Of a stretch of DNA of 64,000 nucleotides, positions 8,409 through 15,820 are shown piece after piece. Positions within the stretch are counted from its first letter, which is position 1, and the number at the start of each line of letters is the position of its first letter. Source of the DNA: Streptomyces sp. ADI95-17 (lineage in GTDB: Bacteria; Actinomycetota; Actinomycetes; Streptomycetales; Streptomycetaceae); assembly GCF_003846175.1 (NCBI RefSeq), contig NZ_ML123048.1, positions 742,222-806,221 on the forward strand, written 5' to 3'. Both the position numbers and the translations under genes were made by a program. Under the pieces are notes generated by a model, which saw only the letters and a program-made list of their open reading frames with translations, searched no databases and was not told where the DNA came from.

Positions 8409-8762
8409 CTAAGACCTCTGGCGGTTGATTCGGGAGGTATGCACGCTTGCAGGACAGTCAGGAACAAGCGCTCGAATTCATATCAACTCGACTTCACTGC
8501 GCGTGAGCTTAGTCAGATCGAATCAGTGCTTCGGCACATTCACCCAACCCCCTGCGCGAGCGCTCCAGCGGTAATACACTCACGAGTTTTTGCACGCACC
8601 GCCGTCACGCGTGCACACGGAGTGACAGTCGGCGCAATCCGTCGAGAAGGGGAGTCGTTCGTACCGGGGATCGGGACAACATAGGCTTGAAACAAGGAAG
8701 TTCAGGGGGTTCGATCCAGCTGGTCACCCGCTTCCGTCCCTCAGTGCGGGACAGGCGCACAT
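8409..8762. promoter_or_regulatory. Divergent intergenic region, conservon / IclR gene
   Basis: 354 bases without a convincing gene and visibly richer in A/T than its surroundings. It must carry the cvnA promoter (minus) and the IclR-gene promoter (plus). TTGATATGAATT read on the minus strand near 8475 is the most promoter-like string for cvnA. No palindrome was seen except the sites at the right edge, listed separately. Confidence 0.5.
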
Positions 8763-8781
8763 GTGATCGAACTGGATCGAA
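8710..8781. promoter_or_regulatory. Candidate IclR operator: three GATCGAA half-sites
   Basis: TTCGATCCAG (8710-8719) and CTGGATCGAA (8772-8781) form a perfect 10-bp inverted repeat. A third copy of GATCGAA lies at 8765-8771, exactly 10 bp before the one at 8775-8781, so the last two fall on the same helix face. The cluster sits just before the IclR-type gene, as expected for an autoregulatory operator. If the gene starts at GTG 8763, the right arm lies inside it. Confidence 0.4.
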
Positions 8782-9572
8782 GGGAGCACATTCGAGCGAA
8801 GGGGAACCGGCACACCGTGGGACCGAATCGGAGCTACACCATCGAATCGCTGGACACCGGGCTCCGGTTGATGCAGCTCTTCCTCGCCCATGACACGCTC
8901 ACCGTCTCCGAGGCCGCCGAGCTGCTCTCCGTGGGCCGGTCCACCGCGCACCGGGTGCTCAGCACGCTGGAAGGACGCGGCTTCGCGATCCGGGACTTCT
9001 CCGGCCGGGGCTACTCGGCCGGTCCGGAGCTGGTCCGGCTCGGCCGCCCGGCGGGGTTCGGCCCGGCCGTCCGGGAACGGCTCGCGGCGGTGCTGGAGGA
9101 CGCGGTGCTGCGCACCGGCGAGACGGTGCAGTGCGCGGCGCTGAGCGGCGACCGGATCATCGTCACCGACGGCCGCGAGTCCCCCCGGCCGGTACGGGTG
9201 ATGCCGGAACCCGGCAGTACGCACCCCGCGCACGCCACGTCCGGCGGGAAGCTGCTGCTCTCCCGGATGACTCCGGAGCAGGTCTGCGCCCTCTACCCGC
9301 GCGAGGAGCTGCCCGCGGCCACGCCGGACACCCTTGTCTCGCGCTCCGCGCTGCTCGCCGAGCTCCAGGAGATCCGCTCCCTCGGACACGCGCTCAGCCG
9401 CGGGGAGTCGGTCCGGGGCATGAACACCGTGGCCGTGCCGCTGACGGGGTCGAGCTGGCGCGACCGGCTCGCCCTGATGGCGTCGGCACCCGCCGATCGC
9501 GGGGACGACGCGGCGCTCGCCCACCTGGCCGGGGAACTCCGCTCGTCCGCCGCGCTGCTGGAGACGGACTGA
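8763..9572 (+). CDS. IclR-family transcriptional regulator
   Basis: 269 residues as drawn. The N-terminal winged helix (LTVSEAAELLSVGRSTAHRV) is followed by the IclR effector domain (HATSGGKLLLS; MNTVAVPLT). IclR regulators usually control nearby catabolic genes, but the only divergent neighbour is the conservon and the only downstream neighbour is convergent, so the target is not clear. Two starts are plausible. GTG 8763 has a weak GGGAC upstream. GTG 8817 has GGGGA upstream and would leave the GATCGAA cluster outside the coding region; it gives a 251-residue protein closer to the usual family length. I favour 8817 slightly. Confidence 0.85.
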   Translation: MIELDRREHIRAKGNRHTVGPNRSYTIESLDTGLRLMQLFLAHDTLTVSEAAELLSVGRSTAHRVLSTLEGRGFAIRDFSGRGYSAGPELVRLGRPAGFGPAVRERLAAVLEDAVLRTGETVQCAALSGDRIIVTDGRESPRPVRVMPEPGSTHPAHATSGGKLLLSRMTPEQVCALYPREELPAATPDTLVSRSALLAELQEIRSLGHALSRGESVRGMNTVAVPLTGSSWRDRLALMASAPADRGDDAALAHLAGELRSSAALLETD

Positions 9573-9602
9573 GTGGTTCCGGCCCGGTGGCCACGGGTGC
9601 GT

Positions 9603-9687
9603 TGCGGGTGCGGGTGCGGGTGCGGGTGCGCCGGAGCGGACCGCCGGAGCGCGCCGTCCCGCTCCGGCGCCCGGCTCCGGCGGTCCG
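9603..9687. terminator. Bidirectional terminator region with two crossing inverted repeats
   Basis: Between the convergent IclR and thrS-like genes. First come four to five copies of the hexamer GCGGGT (about 9603-9629). Next are GCGCCGGAGC (9628-9637) with GCTCCGGCGC (9661-9670), and a 14-bp pair with arms 9637-9650 and 9674-9687. Both are perfect, but they cross, so they cannot form together except as a pseudoknot. Either could end transcription from either side. Confidence 0.6.
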
Positions 9688-9700
9688 CCGCCGGCGGCGC

Positions 9701-10915
9701 CTACAGCCGGAGTTCGACGGCGTGTGCTTCCACCAGGGCGGCGATCCGTGCGAGGGCTTCGCCCGCGGGCCGCGACGCCGGCCGGGTTCCGTCACGCAGC
9801 CGCAGGGCCACCTGCCCCTCGGCGGCCTCCCTCGCTCCGATGACCGCCTGGCAGGGCACCAGACGGGCCTCCCGGACGCGGGCCGAGAGGGTGCCGCGTT
9901 CCGGTCCGGCGATCTCGGTCCGCAGCCCCAGGCCGGCGCACTGCCGGGCGAGCGCATCGGCGTCGGGGAGTTCGGCGTCGGAGATCGGGATGATCGCCAG
10001 CTGGGTGGGGGCCAGCCAGGCGGGGAAGGCCCCGCCGTGCACCTCGATCAGCTGGGCGACGGCCCGCTCCACACTGCCGACGATGCTGCGGTGGATCATG
10101 ACCGGCCGGTGTTTCGCACCGTCGGCGCCGATGTAGTGCAGGTCGAACCGGCCCGGCTGATGGAAGTCGATCTGGACGGTGGAGAGGGTGGATTCGCGCC
10201 CGGCGCCGTCGGCCACCTGGACATCGATCTTGGGGCCGTAGAACGCGGCCTCCCCCTCGGCGGCCTCGTAAGGCACCCCGGAGCTGTCGAGGACCTCGGT
10301 CAGCAGGGCGGTGGACTTCCGCCACATCCCGGGATCGTCGACGTACTTCCCACCCGGGCCGGGCAGGGAGAGCCGGTAGCGGGCCGCGCTGATGCCCAAC
10401 GCCCGGTACGCCGCGCCGATCATCTCCAGGGCGGCCCGTGCCTCCTCGGCGACCTGGTCCGGGGTGCAGAAGATGTGCGCGTCGTTCAGCTGGATGGAGC
10501 GCACCCGGGTCAGCCCGCCGAGCACTCCGGACAGCTCGGAGCGGTACATGCCGCCCAGCTCGGCCATGCGCAGCGGCAGTTCGCGGTAACTGTGGGAGCG
10601 GGAGCGGTAGATGACGGCGTGGTGCGGACACAGGCTCGGCCGCAGCACGACCTGTTCCCCGCCCAGGTCCATCGGCGGGAACATGTCGTCGCTGTAGTGC
10701 GACCAGTGCCCGGAGATCTCGTACAGCTCGCGCTTGCCGAGCACCGGCGAGTACACGTGCCGGTAGCCGGCCCGCCGTTCGGCGGTGCGGATGTACTCCT
10801 CCAGGGTGTGGCGCACGGCGGCGCCGTCGGGCAGCCAGTAGGGCAGTCCCGCGCCGATCAGCGGGTCGGTGTCGAACAGGCCCAGCTCGCGGCCGAGCTT
10901 GCGGTGGTCGTGCAT
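9701..10915 (-). CDS. Short threonyl-tRNA synthetase lacking TGS and editing domains
   Basis: A 404-residue protein with only the class II catalytic core and the C-terminal anticodon-binding domain of ThrRS; full-length bacterial ThrRS is about 640-680 residues. Visible core elements: DHRKLGRELGLF at the start (the normal linker into the catalytic domain), zinc ligands Cys96 (SLCPHH), His147 (DAHIFC) and His275 (VMIHRS), motif 2 (YRSELSG) and motif 3. The N-terminal TGS and SAD editing domains are absent, so mischarged Ser-tRNA(Thr) could not be cleared in cis. The start is ATG 10915, with GAGGAGA seven bases upstream. Upstream lies a Thr-rich leader peptide and attenuator. It is probably a second ThrRS for Thr starvation, zinc stress or inhibitor resistance (borrelidin type), the main enzyme lying elsewhere; that role is inference. 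Confidence 0.85.
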   Translation of the reverse strand: MHDHRKLGRELGLFDTDPLIGAGLPYWLPDGAAVRHTLEEYIRTAERRAGYRHVYSPVLGKRELYEISGHWSHYSDDMFPPMDLGGEQVVLRPSLCPHHAVIYRSRSHSYRELPLRMAELGGMYRSELSGVLGGLTRVRSIQLNDAHIFCTPDQVAEEARAALEMIGAAYRALGISAARYRLSLPGPGGKYVDDPGMWRKSTALLTEVLDSSGVPYEAAEGEAAFYGPKIDVQVADGAGRESTLSTVQIDFHQPGRFDLHYIGADGAKHRPVMIHRSIVGSVERAVAQLIEVHGGAFPAWLAPTQLAIIPISDAELPDADALARQCAGLGLRTEIAGPERGTLSARVREARLVPCQAVIGAREAAEGQVALRLRDGTRPASRPAGEALARIAALVEAHAVELRL

Positions 10916-10955
10916 GGCGGTCTCCTCGCGTCGTCGGGCGGGTGACCGCAAGGCG

Positions 10956-10983
10956 AAGCCCCGGGGCACTCGCCCCGGGGCTT
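10956..10983 (-). terminator. Attenuator terminator hairpin upstream of the thrS-like gene
   Basis: Perfect 12-bp stem (arms 10956-10967 and 10972-10983) with the 4-nt loop 10968-10971, between the leader peptide stop (10999) and the ThrRS start (10915). Its first arm on the transcript can instead pair with leader sequence at 11013-11007 (7 pairs including one G-U), which would prevent its formation. There is no U-run. Confidence 0.75.
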
Positions 10984-10998
10984 CTCACTGCACAGCTG

Positions 10999-11049
10999 TC
11001 AGCGCGCCGGGACACTCTCCGGCGTCGTCGTCATGGCAGCGCGCTTCAT
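10999..11049 (-). CDS. Threonine leader peptide (attenuation) of the thrS-like gene
   Basis: A 16-codon open frame reading MKRAAMTTTPESVPAR and then TGA, ending 83 bases before the ThrRS start. Three consecutive ACG Thr codons occupy 11031-11023. Right after them the transcript can form CGCCGG (11024-11019) with CCGGCG (11010-11005). The second arm region can instead pair with the first arm of the terminator hairpin at 10983-10972. This gives the 1:2, 2:3 and 3:4 logic of amino-acid attenuators: stalling at Thr codons frees segment 2 to pair with 3 and prevents the terminator. No ribosome site precedes the ATG, but a TGnTAACGT promoter element ends seven bases upstream, so the message may be leaderless. 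Translation could also begin at the inner ATG (11034). Confidence 0.75.
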   Translation of the reverse strand: MKRAAMTTTPESVPAR

Positions 11050-11056
11050 GCGGTGG

Positions 11057-11065
11057 ACGTTAGCA
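11057..11065 (-). promoter_or_regulatory. Extended -10 element of the Thr attenuator transcript
   Basis: Read on the minus strand this is TGC TAACGT, an extended -10 element. Seven bases separate it from the leader ATG at 11049, which would put the transcription start at or next to the A of the ATG (leaderless message). A -35 hexamer is not convincing, which fits an extended -10 promoter. Confidence 0.45.
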
Positions 11066-11096
11066 ACGGCGTACGGGAATCCGCGCGGGATTTTTT

Positions 11097-11121
11097 CCGG
11101 GGCCGTCGGGACCGGCCCCGG
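11097..11121 (-). terminator. Terminator after the MarR gene
   Basis: Perfect 9-bp stem, CCGGGGCCG (11097-11105) with CGGCCCCGG (11113-11121), loop of 7. It lies 16 bases beyond the marR-type stop on the same strand and separates that operon from the promoter of the Thr leader. Confidence 0.65.
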
Positions 11122-11136
11122 GCCTGCCCTCGTGCC

Positions 11137-11643
11137 TCAGTGCCGGACGCCGCCGATGCGTCCCTCCAGTTGCACCAGCAGCTCGCTGAGCTGGGCGCTG
11201 AGCCGGGCGCGCGACTGCTCGTCGAGACCGGACAGCACCGTGCGCTCGTAGGCGAGCTGCCGGGGCAGCAGCATGTCCACCAGCGCGCGCCCCTCCTCGG
11301 TGAGGCGGACGTGGTTGACCCGGCGGTCGCGGTCGTCGCCGCGTCGGTCGACCAGGCCGCGCTCCTGGAGGACCCGCAGCCGCTTGGTGACGGCGGCCCC
11401 GGACGAGAAGGTCTCCCTGGCCAGTTCGCCGGGGGTGAGTTCGCGGTCGGTGCGGCGTACGGCGCCGAGCAGGTCGAACTCGGCGCGGGTCAGCCCGGCG
11501 GCACGCAGCGGGGCGTCCTCGGCCTGCTGGAGCAGGGCCGCGCAGCGGTTGATCCGGCCGATGAGTTCCATTGGTCCGGTGTCCAGTTCCGGGTTGACGG
11601 CCTGCCACTGCCGTACCACCGAGGCGACGATGTCGTCGGTCAC
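11137..11643 (-). CDS. MarR-family transcriptional regulator
   Basis: A 168-residue MarR protein. The winged helix is clear (LTPGELARETFSSGAAVTKRLRVLQERGLV), followed by the beta-wing with DDRDRR. The start is GTG 11643, which overlaps the stop of the FUSC gene as GTGA (11640-11643); upstream open frame lies inside that gene. It is the second gene of a two-gene operon with a FUSC exporter, a common pairing in which MarR represses its own efflux pump until an aromatic ligand binds. A matching palindrome sits at the operon promoter (13344-13361). Confidence 0.9.
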   Translation of the reverse strand: MTDDIVASVVRQWQAVNPELDTGPMELIGRINRCAALLQQAEDAPLRAAGLTRAEFDLLGAVRRTDRELTPGELARETFSSGAAVTKRLRVLQERGLVDRRGDDRDRRVNHVRLTEEGRALVDMLLPRQLAYERTVLSGLDEQSRARLSAQLSELLVQLEGRIGGVRH

Positions 11644-13340
11644 ACCGCTCCGTTCTCCGGGGCGCGGGCGGTCGGCCCCCGCCGTGTTGCTGTCGCGGCG
11701 AGCGTACGGTGTCCGGCCTGCTCGGCCGCGAGCACCCGCTCCTGGGGCAGTGCGCGCTGCCACCATTCGCCCGCGGCCGTGTCGTCCGCCTCGCGCAGTT
11801 CGACGAGCGAGCCGGTCAGCCTGCGGCGGGCGGCGTCGAGCGCGGCGGGCGTGGGCTGCGGGGCGGCCAGCGCGTGTACGACGTGGGCGCGGGCCAGGTC
11901 GGTCGCGGCGAGCGCCTTCTCCAGGCGTCCGGCGGCGCGGCGGTTGGTCACCAGCATGGCGGCGAGTACGCCCACCCCGGCGCCGATGACGGTGTCCAGG
12001 ACCCGGTCGCCGACGAGTTCACCCGCCGGGTGGGTGCCGCCGAATTCGAGCACCAGCAGTGCCATCGGGGTGACGGCGACGGAGCCGAGCCAGTAGTTGC
12101 GGGTGATCAGGGCCTCGGCCGCGAAGCCGAAGAACAGGCAGAAGCCGATGAGGGCCAGCGGTCCGGTGCGGCTGACCGGGAGGATCGCGGCGAAGACGAG
12201 GACGCCGAGCAGATTGCCGAGGGTGCGCTGGAGCGCCCGGTTCCAGGACAGGGTCACGTTGGCCTGGTACAGGGAGGCGGCGGTGACGATCGCCCAGTAG
12301 GGGCGGCCGACGCCGACCGCCTGGGAGACGTATCCGGCCAGGGCGCAGCCGAGGAGCGCGCGGGCGCCGATGGGCAGCAGCGGGGATCCCGGGGCGAGGC
12401 TGCGCAGCAGTGCGCGGCGGGCCTCGCGGCGGCTTCCGCTCCGCCGGGCGGCCCGTTCGGCGTCGATGCCGAACAGTTCCTCGGCCGTGCCCGGGGCGGG
12501 CGGCGGGGTGGGTACGGGGCCCCGGGCGCGGGTCTGCCGGGCCCAGATGCGGAGCTGTTCCGGGCCGGGGGCGGCCGGGTCGGCGCCGGAGGTGCCTGCG
12601 GTGAAAGCGGCCTCGGCGTGCACGACCAGGCGTTCGAGGTCCCGGCGTACGGGCGTGGGGCGGCCGGCGGCGAGCAGGGTCTGCCAGGCCGCGTGCACGG
12701 TGGCGGCCGCGGTGTGCCGGGTGCGGTGGCCGGGGTCGGCGAGGTACGCGGCGGCGGCGTCGAGGGCGCGGGCCGTCGCCCGGCGCTCCGGGCCCTCGCG
12801 GCGCAGGAGCGCGGGGCCGGCCGTGACCAGCCAGGCGATCGCGCCGGCGGCCAGGGTCAGCGCGAGATGACCGGGCACCTGGCCGAGGTGCTGTGGGGCG
12901 AAGAGCGCGGCGGAGGTGACGAAGGTGAAGATCACGGGTCCGGGCGGGCCGATGCGGGTGGCGTCGCAGAGCGTCTTCTGCGCCGCGGCGAGCAGCGCTC
13001 CCACCGCGATGAGCACGGCGGTCGACCCGGTGAGAGAGGCCGCGACCAGGGATATCGCCAGGCCGATGACCATGGACACGACGACTCCGGCGACCGCGCG
13101 GGCACGCCGGGCGTACGGCAGGTTGTGGCCGTAGAGCGCGCAGAGCGATCCGGCCATCGTGTACATCACGAGGTCGAGCCGGTCGACGGCGAACAGCACC
13201 AGATCCGGTACGGCGGTGGCGACGACCACGCTCAGCGCCGGTTTGAACCACATGTCCGAGGGCCGGGCGAGACGCAGCGGGGCGGCCAGCGGGAGTCTGC
13301 GGACGGAGGGCTGCCGGGACCGGGTAGTTGTATCGCTCAC
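11640..13340 (-). CDS. FUSC-family (aromatic acid exporter-like) membrane protein
   Basis: A 566-residue integral membrane protein. About five to six transmembrane helices lie in the first 185 residues. A cytoplasmic helical region (about 185-320) follows, then a second membrane block (about 330-450) with the FUSC signature around GRPYWAIVTAASLYQANVTL, then a soluble tail. Proteins of this fold export aromatic acids or drugs. The start is GTG 13340, three bases from the putative MarR operator and with no ribosome site, so the transcript may be leaderless. It is the first gene of the operon with the MarR regulator. Confidence 0.85.
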   Translation of the reverse strand: MSDTTTRSRQPSVRRLPLAAPLRLARPSDMWFKPALSVVVATAVPDLVLFAVDRLDLVMYTMAGSLCALYGHNLPYARRARAVAGVVVSMVIGLAISLVAASLTGSTAVLIAVGALLAAAQKTLCDATRIGPPGPVIFTFVTSAALFAPQHLGQVPGHLALTLAAGAIAWLVTAGPALLRREGPERRATARALDAAAAYLADPGHRTRHTAAATVHAAWQTLLAAGRPTPVRRDLERLVVHAEAAFTAGTSGADPAAPGPEQLRIWARQTRARGPVPTPPPAPGTAEELFGIDAERAARRSGSRREARRALLRSLAPGSPLLPIGARALLGCALAGYVSQAVGVGRPYWAIVTAASLYQANVTLSWNRALQRTLGNLLGVLVFAAILPVSRTGPLALIGFCLFFGFAAEALITRNYWLGSVAVTPMALLVLEFGGTHPAGELVGDRVLDTVIGAGVGVLAAMLVTNRRAAGRLEKALAATDLARAHVVHALAAPQPTPAALDAARRRLTGSLVELREADDTAAGEWWQRALPQERVLAAEQAGHRTLAATATRRGPTARAPENGAV

Positions 13341-13343
13341 CCA

Positions 13344-13361
13344 AATACTTTAGCAGGTATT
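13344..13361 (-). promoter_or_regulatory. Putative MarR operator at the FUSC start codon
   Basis: AATACTTTAGCAGGTATT: 7-nt arms matching at 6 of 7 positions around a 4-nt centre, in an A/T-rich patch directly upstream of GTG 13340. On the minus strand it contains TAAAGT, a possible -10 element, so a bound repressor would cover the promoter. Confidence 0.5.
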
Positions 13362-13489
13362 ACACCCGTAAAACATTCCTTCCCCGATGGCCGCGCCCCG
13401 CGCGAGGTCATAGCGTTCAACTGCGCAAGGACTGGCAGGTGCGGGCACCCGTACGCATCCACGCGCCCACGCATCCACGGAGGAACCGA

Positions 13490-14257
13490 ATGAAGCTCAC
13501 CGAACCGGTGCCCAGCGGCCCCTGCTGGATCGAGCTCAGTACCACCGACATCCCGGCCGCCAAGTCGTTCTACGCGGCCCTGTTCGGCTGGCGCTCGGAG
13601 ACCGATCCGCGCGAGGAGGCGGGCGGCTACACGATGGCGCACCTCGGCGACGCCCGGGTGGCGGCGCTCAGCCCGGTCTATCAGCCGGGTCAGCCGACCG
13701 CCTGGACGGTCTCCTTCGCCACCGAGGACACGGACGGCACCGTCGAACGGGTGAAATCGGCGGGCGGCTCGCTGCTGGTCGGCCCGATGGACGTGTTCGA
13801 CCAGGGCAGGTTCGCGGTGGTCGCCGATCCGTCCGGTGCGGTGTTCTCGCTGTGGCAGGGACGCGCCTTCGCCGGTGCGGAGCGGCTGAACGACCCCGGT
13901 GCGCTCGGCTGGGTCGAGCTCGTCACCCGCGAGGCCGACCCGGCGCTCGCCTTCTACCCCGCGGTCTTCGGCTGGACGGTGAACGCCGCATCGGACCGGT
14001 ACACGCAGTGGGGCGTGGCCGGTGAGGACTTCGGCGGGATGTTGATCATGGACGACCGGTTCCCGCCGGAGGCACCGTCGAACTGGCTGCCGTACTTCGC
14101 CGTGACGGATGTCGACACGACGGCCGCCACTGCCCGGGGCGCCGGCGGCGAACTGCTGATGCCGCCGACCGACATCCCGGACGGGCCGCGGATCGCGGTC
14201 GTACGGGATCCGCAGGGTGCGGTGTTCGGCATCCACCGGACGGGCGAGGAGGGCTGA
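13490..14257 (+). CDS. Two-domain VOC (glyoxalase/bleomycin-resistance fold) protein
   Basis: 255 residues forming two tandem vicinal-oxygen-chelate domains (about 8-120 and 135-250). Each starts with the WIEL/WVEL strand and a helix carrying FYxxxFGW (FYAALFGW; FYPAVFGW), and ends with DPxGAVFxxW or DPQGAVFGI. Such proteins act as dioxygenases, isomerases or binding proteins; the substrate cannot be read from sequence. The start is ATG 13490 with GGAGGAA eight bases upstream. It is divergent from the FUSC operon and 147 bp before a PcaB-like lyase on the same strand. Confidence 0.88.
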   Translation: MKLTEPVPSGPCWIELSTTDIPAAKSFYAALFGWRSETDPREEAGGYTMAHLGDARVAALSPVYQPGQPTAWTVSFATEDTDGTVERVKSAGGSLLVGPMDVFDQGRFAVVADPSGAVFSLWQGRAFAGAERLNDPGALGWVELVTREADPALAFYPAVFGWTVNAASDRYTQWGVAGEDFGGMLIMDDRFPPEAPSNWLPYFAVTDVDTTAATARGAGGELLMPPTDIPDGPRIAVVRDPQGAVFGIHRTGEEG

Positions 14258-14404
14258 CGGCCCTCACCCCGTCGGTGGACAGCCGCAGTCTCGCGGCACC
14301 GCCCGGACCTCCGCGCACAGCCGGTACGCGGAACCGCTTCGTACCCACCGGTCCGACATCCGCCCGCAGCGGGCGGCGAGCACGGTCCACCTGGAGTTCA
14401 GCCG

Positions 14405-15766
14405 ATGTACGAGAGCGATGCCGGTCTGCTCGCCCCCGGGCGGGCAGGCTCCCCCGCCGAGACGGCCACCGGCGACAGCGCCTTCCTGCAGGCGATGCGC
14501 GACGCCGAGGCCGCGCTCACCCGCGCCCAGTCCGGCTGCGGACTCGCTCCCGAGGAGGCGGGCCGGGCGGTCACGGCCGCGGCGGCCGAGGCGGGCCGGT
14601 TCGACATACGCGATCTGGCGCTGCGCGCACGCCCGGGCGGCGATCCGGTCGGCCCGCTGGTGATGGACCTCGCCGCCGCGGTGGAACCGGACGTCCGGCC
14701 GTATGTGCACCGGGGCGCGACCAGCCAGGACATCCTGGACACCGCCGCCATGCTGGTCGCCGCGCGGACGCTGGCTCCGCTGCTCGACGATCTGGCGCGG
14801 GCCGCGGAGGCGGTGGCCCTGCTCGCCACCGCGCACCGCAACACCCCGATGGCCGGCCGGACCCTCACCCAGCACGCGGCGCCGACCACCTTCGGACTCA
14901 AGGCGGCCGGGTGGCGGGCCCTGATCCTCGACGCGCGGGACCGGCTCTCGGCCGTACGGGAGTCGCTCCCCGCACAACTCGGCGGCGTGGCCGGGACGTT
15001 GGCTGCCTTCGAGGCGTACGCGCCCACCGAGGACATCGACGCGATCGATCCCGGCCTGCCCCTGGTCCAGGCGTTCGCGAGCGAACTCGGCCTGGCCGAA
15101 CCGCTGTTGCCGTGGCACACCCTGCGTACCCCGATCGCGGACCTGGCGGGCGCGCTCGCCTTCACCGCGGGTGCGCTCGGCAAGCTGGCGGCCGATGTGC
15201 TCACCCTTTCCCGAACCGAGATCGGCGAGGTGACCGAGGGTCAGGGCGACGGTTCGCCCGCCATGGCGCACCGGGCCGATCCGGTGCACGCCACGCTGAT
15301 CGCGGCGGCCGCCCGTCGCGCCCCAGGTCTGGCGGCGACGCTGTACGGATCGCTCGCCGCCGAGGACGAGCGGCCGGCCGGGGCGTGGCAAGCCGAGTGG
15401 GAGCCGCTGCGTGAACTGCTGCGGCTGGTCGGCGGGGCCGCGCGCCGCGCCGCCGAACTCACCGGTTCACTGCGCGTCGTCCCGTACGCCATGCGGGAGA
15501 ACCTCCAGCTCACCGACGGCCTGATCGTCTCGGAGCGGCTGGCCGCCGTGTTCGCCGAGCGGATCGGCCGCAGGCGCGCCGAGGAGGTTCTGGCCGGCGC
15601 CGCCGACCGGGCCCGCGCGGAGACCACGGACCTGGCCGACGTCCTCGCGGACGTGCTCGACGAGGAGCCCGAACTCGCCGGTCTCGACCTGGGCGAACTG
15701 ACCGACCCGGCCCACTACACCGGCTGCGCCGGCCCCCTCACCGATCGCGCACTCGACCGCGGCTGA
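14405..15766 (+). CDS. Fumarase/aspartase-superfamily lyase, PcaB-like
   Basis: A 453-residue lyase of the adenylosuccinate lyase/fumarase fold. Region C1 is RGATSQDILDTA (as in 3-carboxy-cis,cis-muconate cycloisomerase), region C2 is GRTLTQHAAPTTFGLK, and the signature loop is GSPAMAHRADPVHA in place of GSSxMPxKxNP. These features and the length favour PcaB, which converts 3-carboxymuconate to 4-carboxymuconolactone in protocatechuate breakdown. No other pca gene is nearby, so a role on another substrate is possible. ATG 14405 has GGAG nine bases upstream. Confidence 0.75.
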   Translation: MYESDAGLLAPGRAGSPAETATGDSAFLQAMRDAEAALTRAQSGCGLAPEEAGRAVTAAAAEAGRFDIRDLALRARPGGDPVGPLVMDLAAAVEPDVRPYVHRGATSQDILDTAAMLVAARTLAPLLDDLARAAEAVALLATAHRNTPMAGRTLTQHAAPTTFGLKAAGWRALILDARDRLSAVRESLPAQLGGVAGTLAAFEAYAPTEDIDAIDPGLPLVQAFASELGLAEPLLPWHTLRTPIADLAGALAFTAGALGKLAADVLTLSRTEIGEVTEGQGDGSPAMAHRADPVHATLIAAAARRAPGLAATLYGSLAAEDERPAGAWQAEWEPLRELLRLVGGAARRAAELTGSLRVVPYAMRENLQLTDGLIVSERLAAVFAERIGRRRAEEVLAGAADRARAETTDLADVLADVLDEEPELAGLDLGELTDPAHYTGCAGPLTDRALDRG

Positions 15767-15820
15767 CCGGCCGCCGCGGCGCCGGGCCCCGCACGCCTCG
15801 GACCAGCCGGCCCAGGCGCC

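Noticed and set aside
8439..8684. 81-codon ORF in the conservon/IclR gap
   Set aside because: Atypical codon use, A/T-rich, no ribosome site; more likely promoter DNA.
9603..9629. CRISPR or other spacer array in the GCGGGT repeats
   Set aside because: A simple hexamer tandem repeat without spacers.
10916..11100. T-box riboswitch upstream of the thrS-like gene
   Set aside because: No T-box bulge sequence or specifier stem; the Thr-codon leader peptide explains the region better.
14405..15766. Part of a pca (protocatechuate) operon
   Set aside because: Neighbours are a glyoxalase-fold protein and an amidohydrolase; no pcaGHCDIJ genes are seen.
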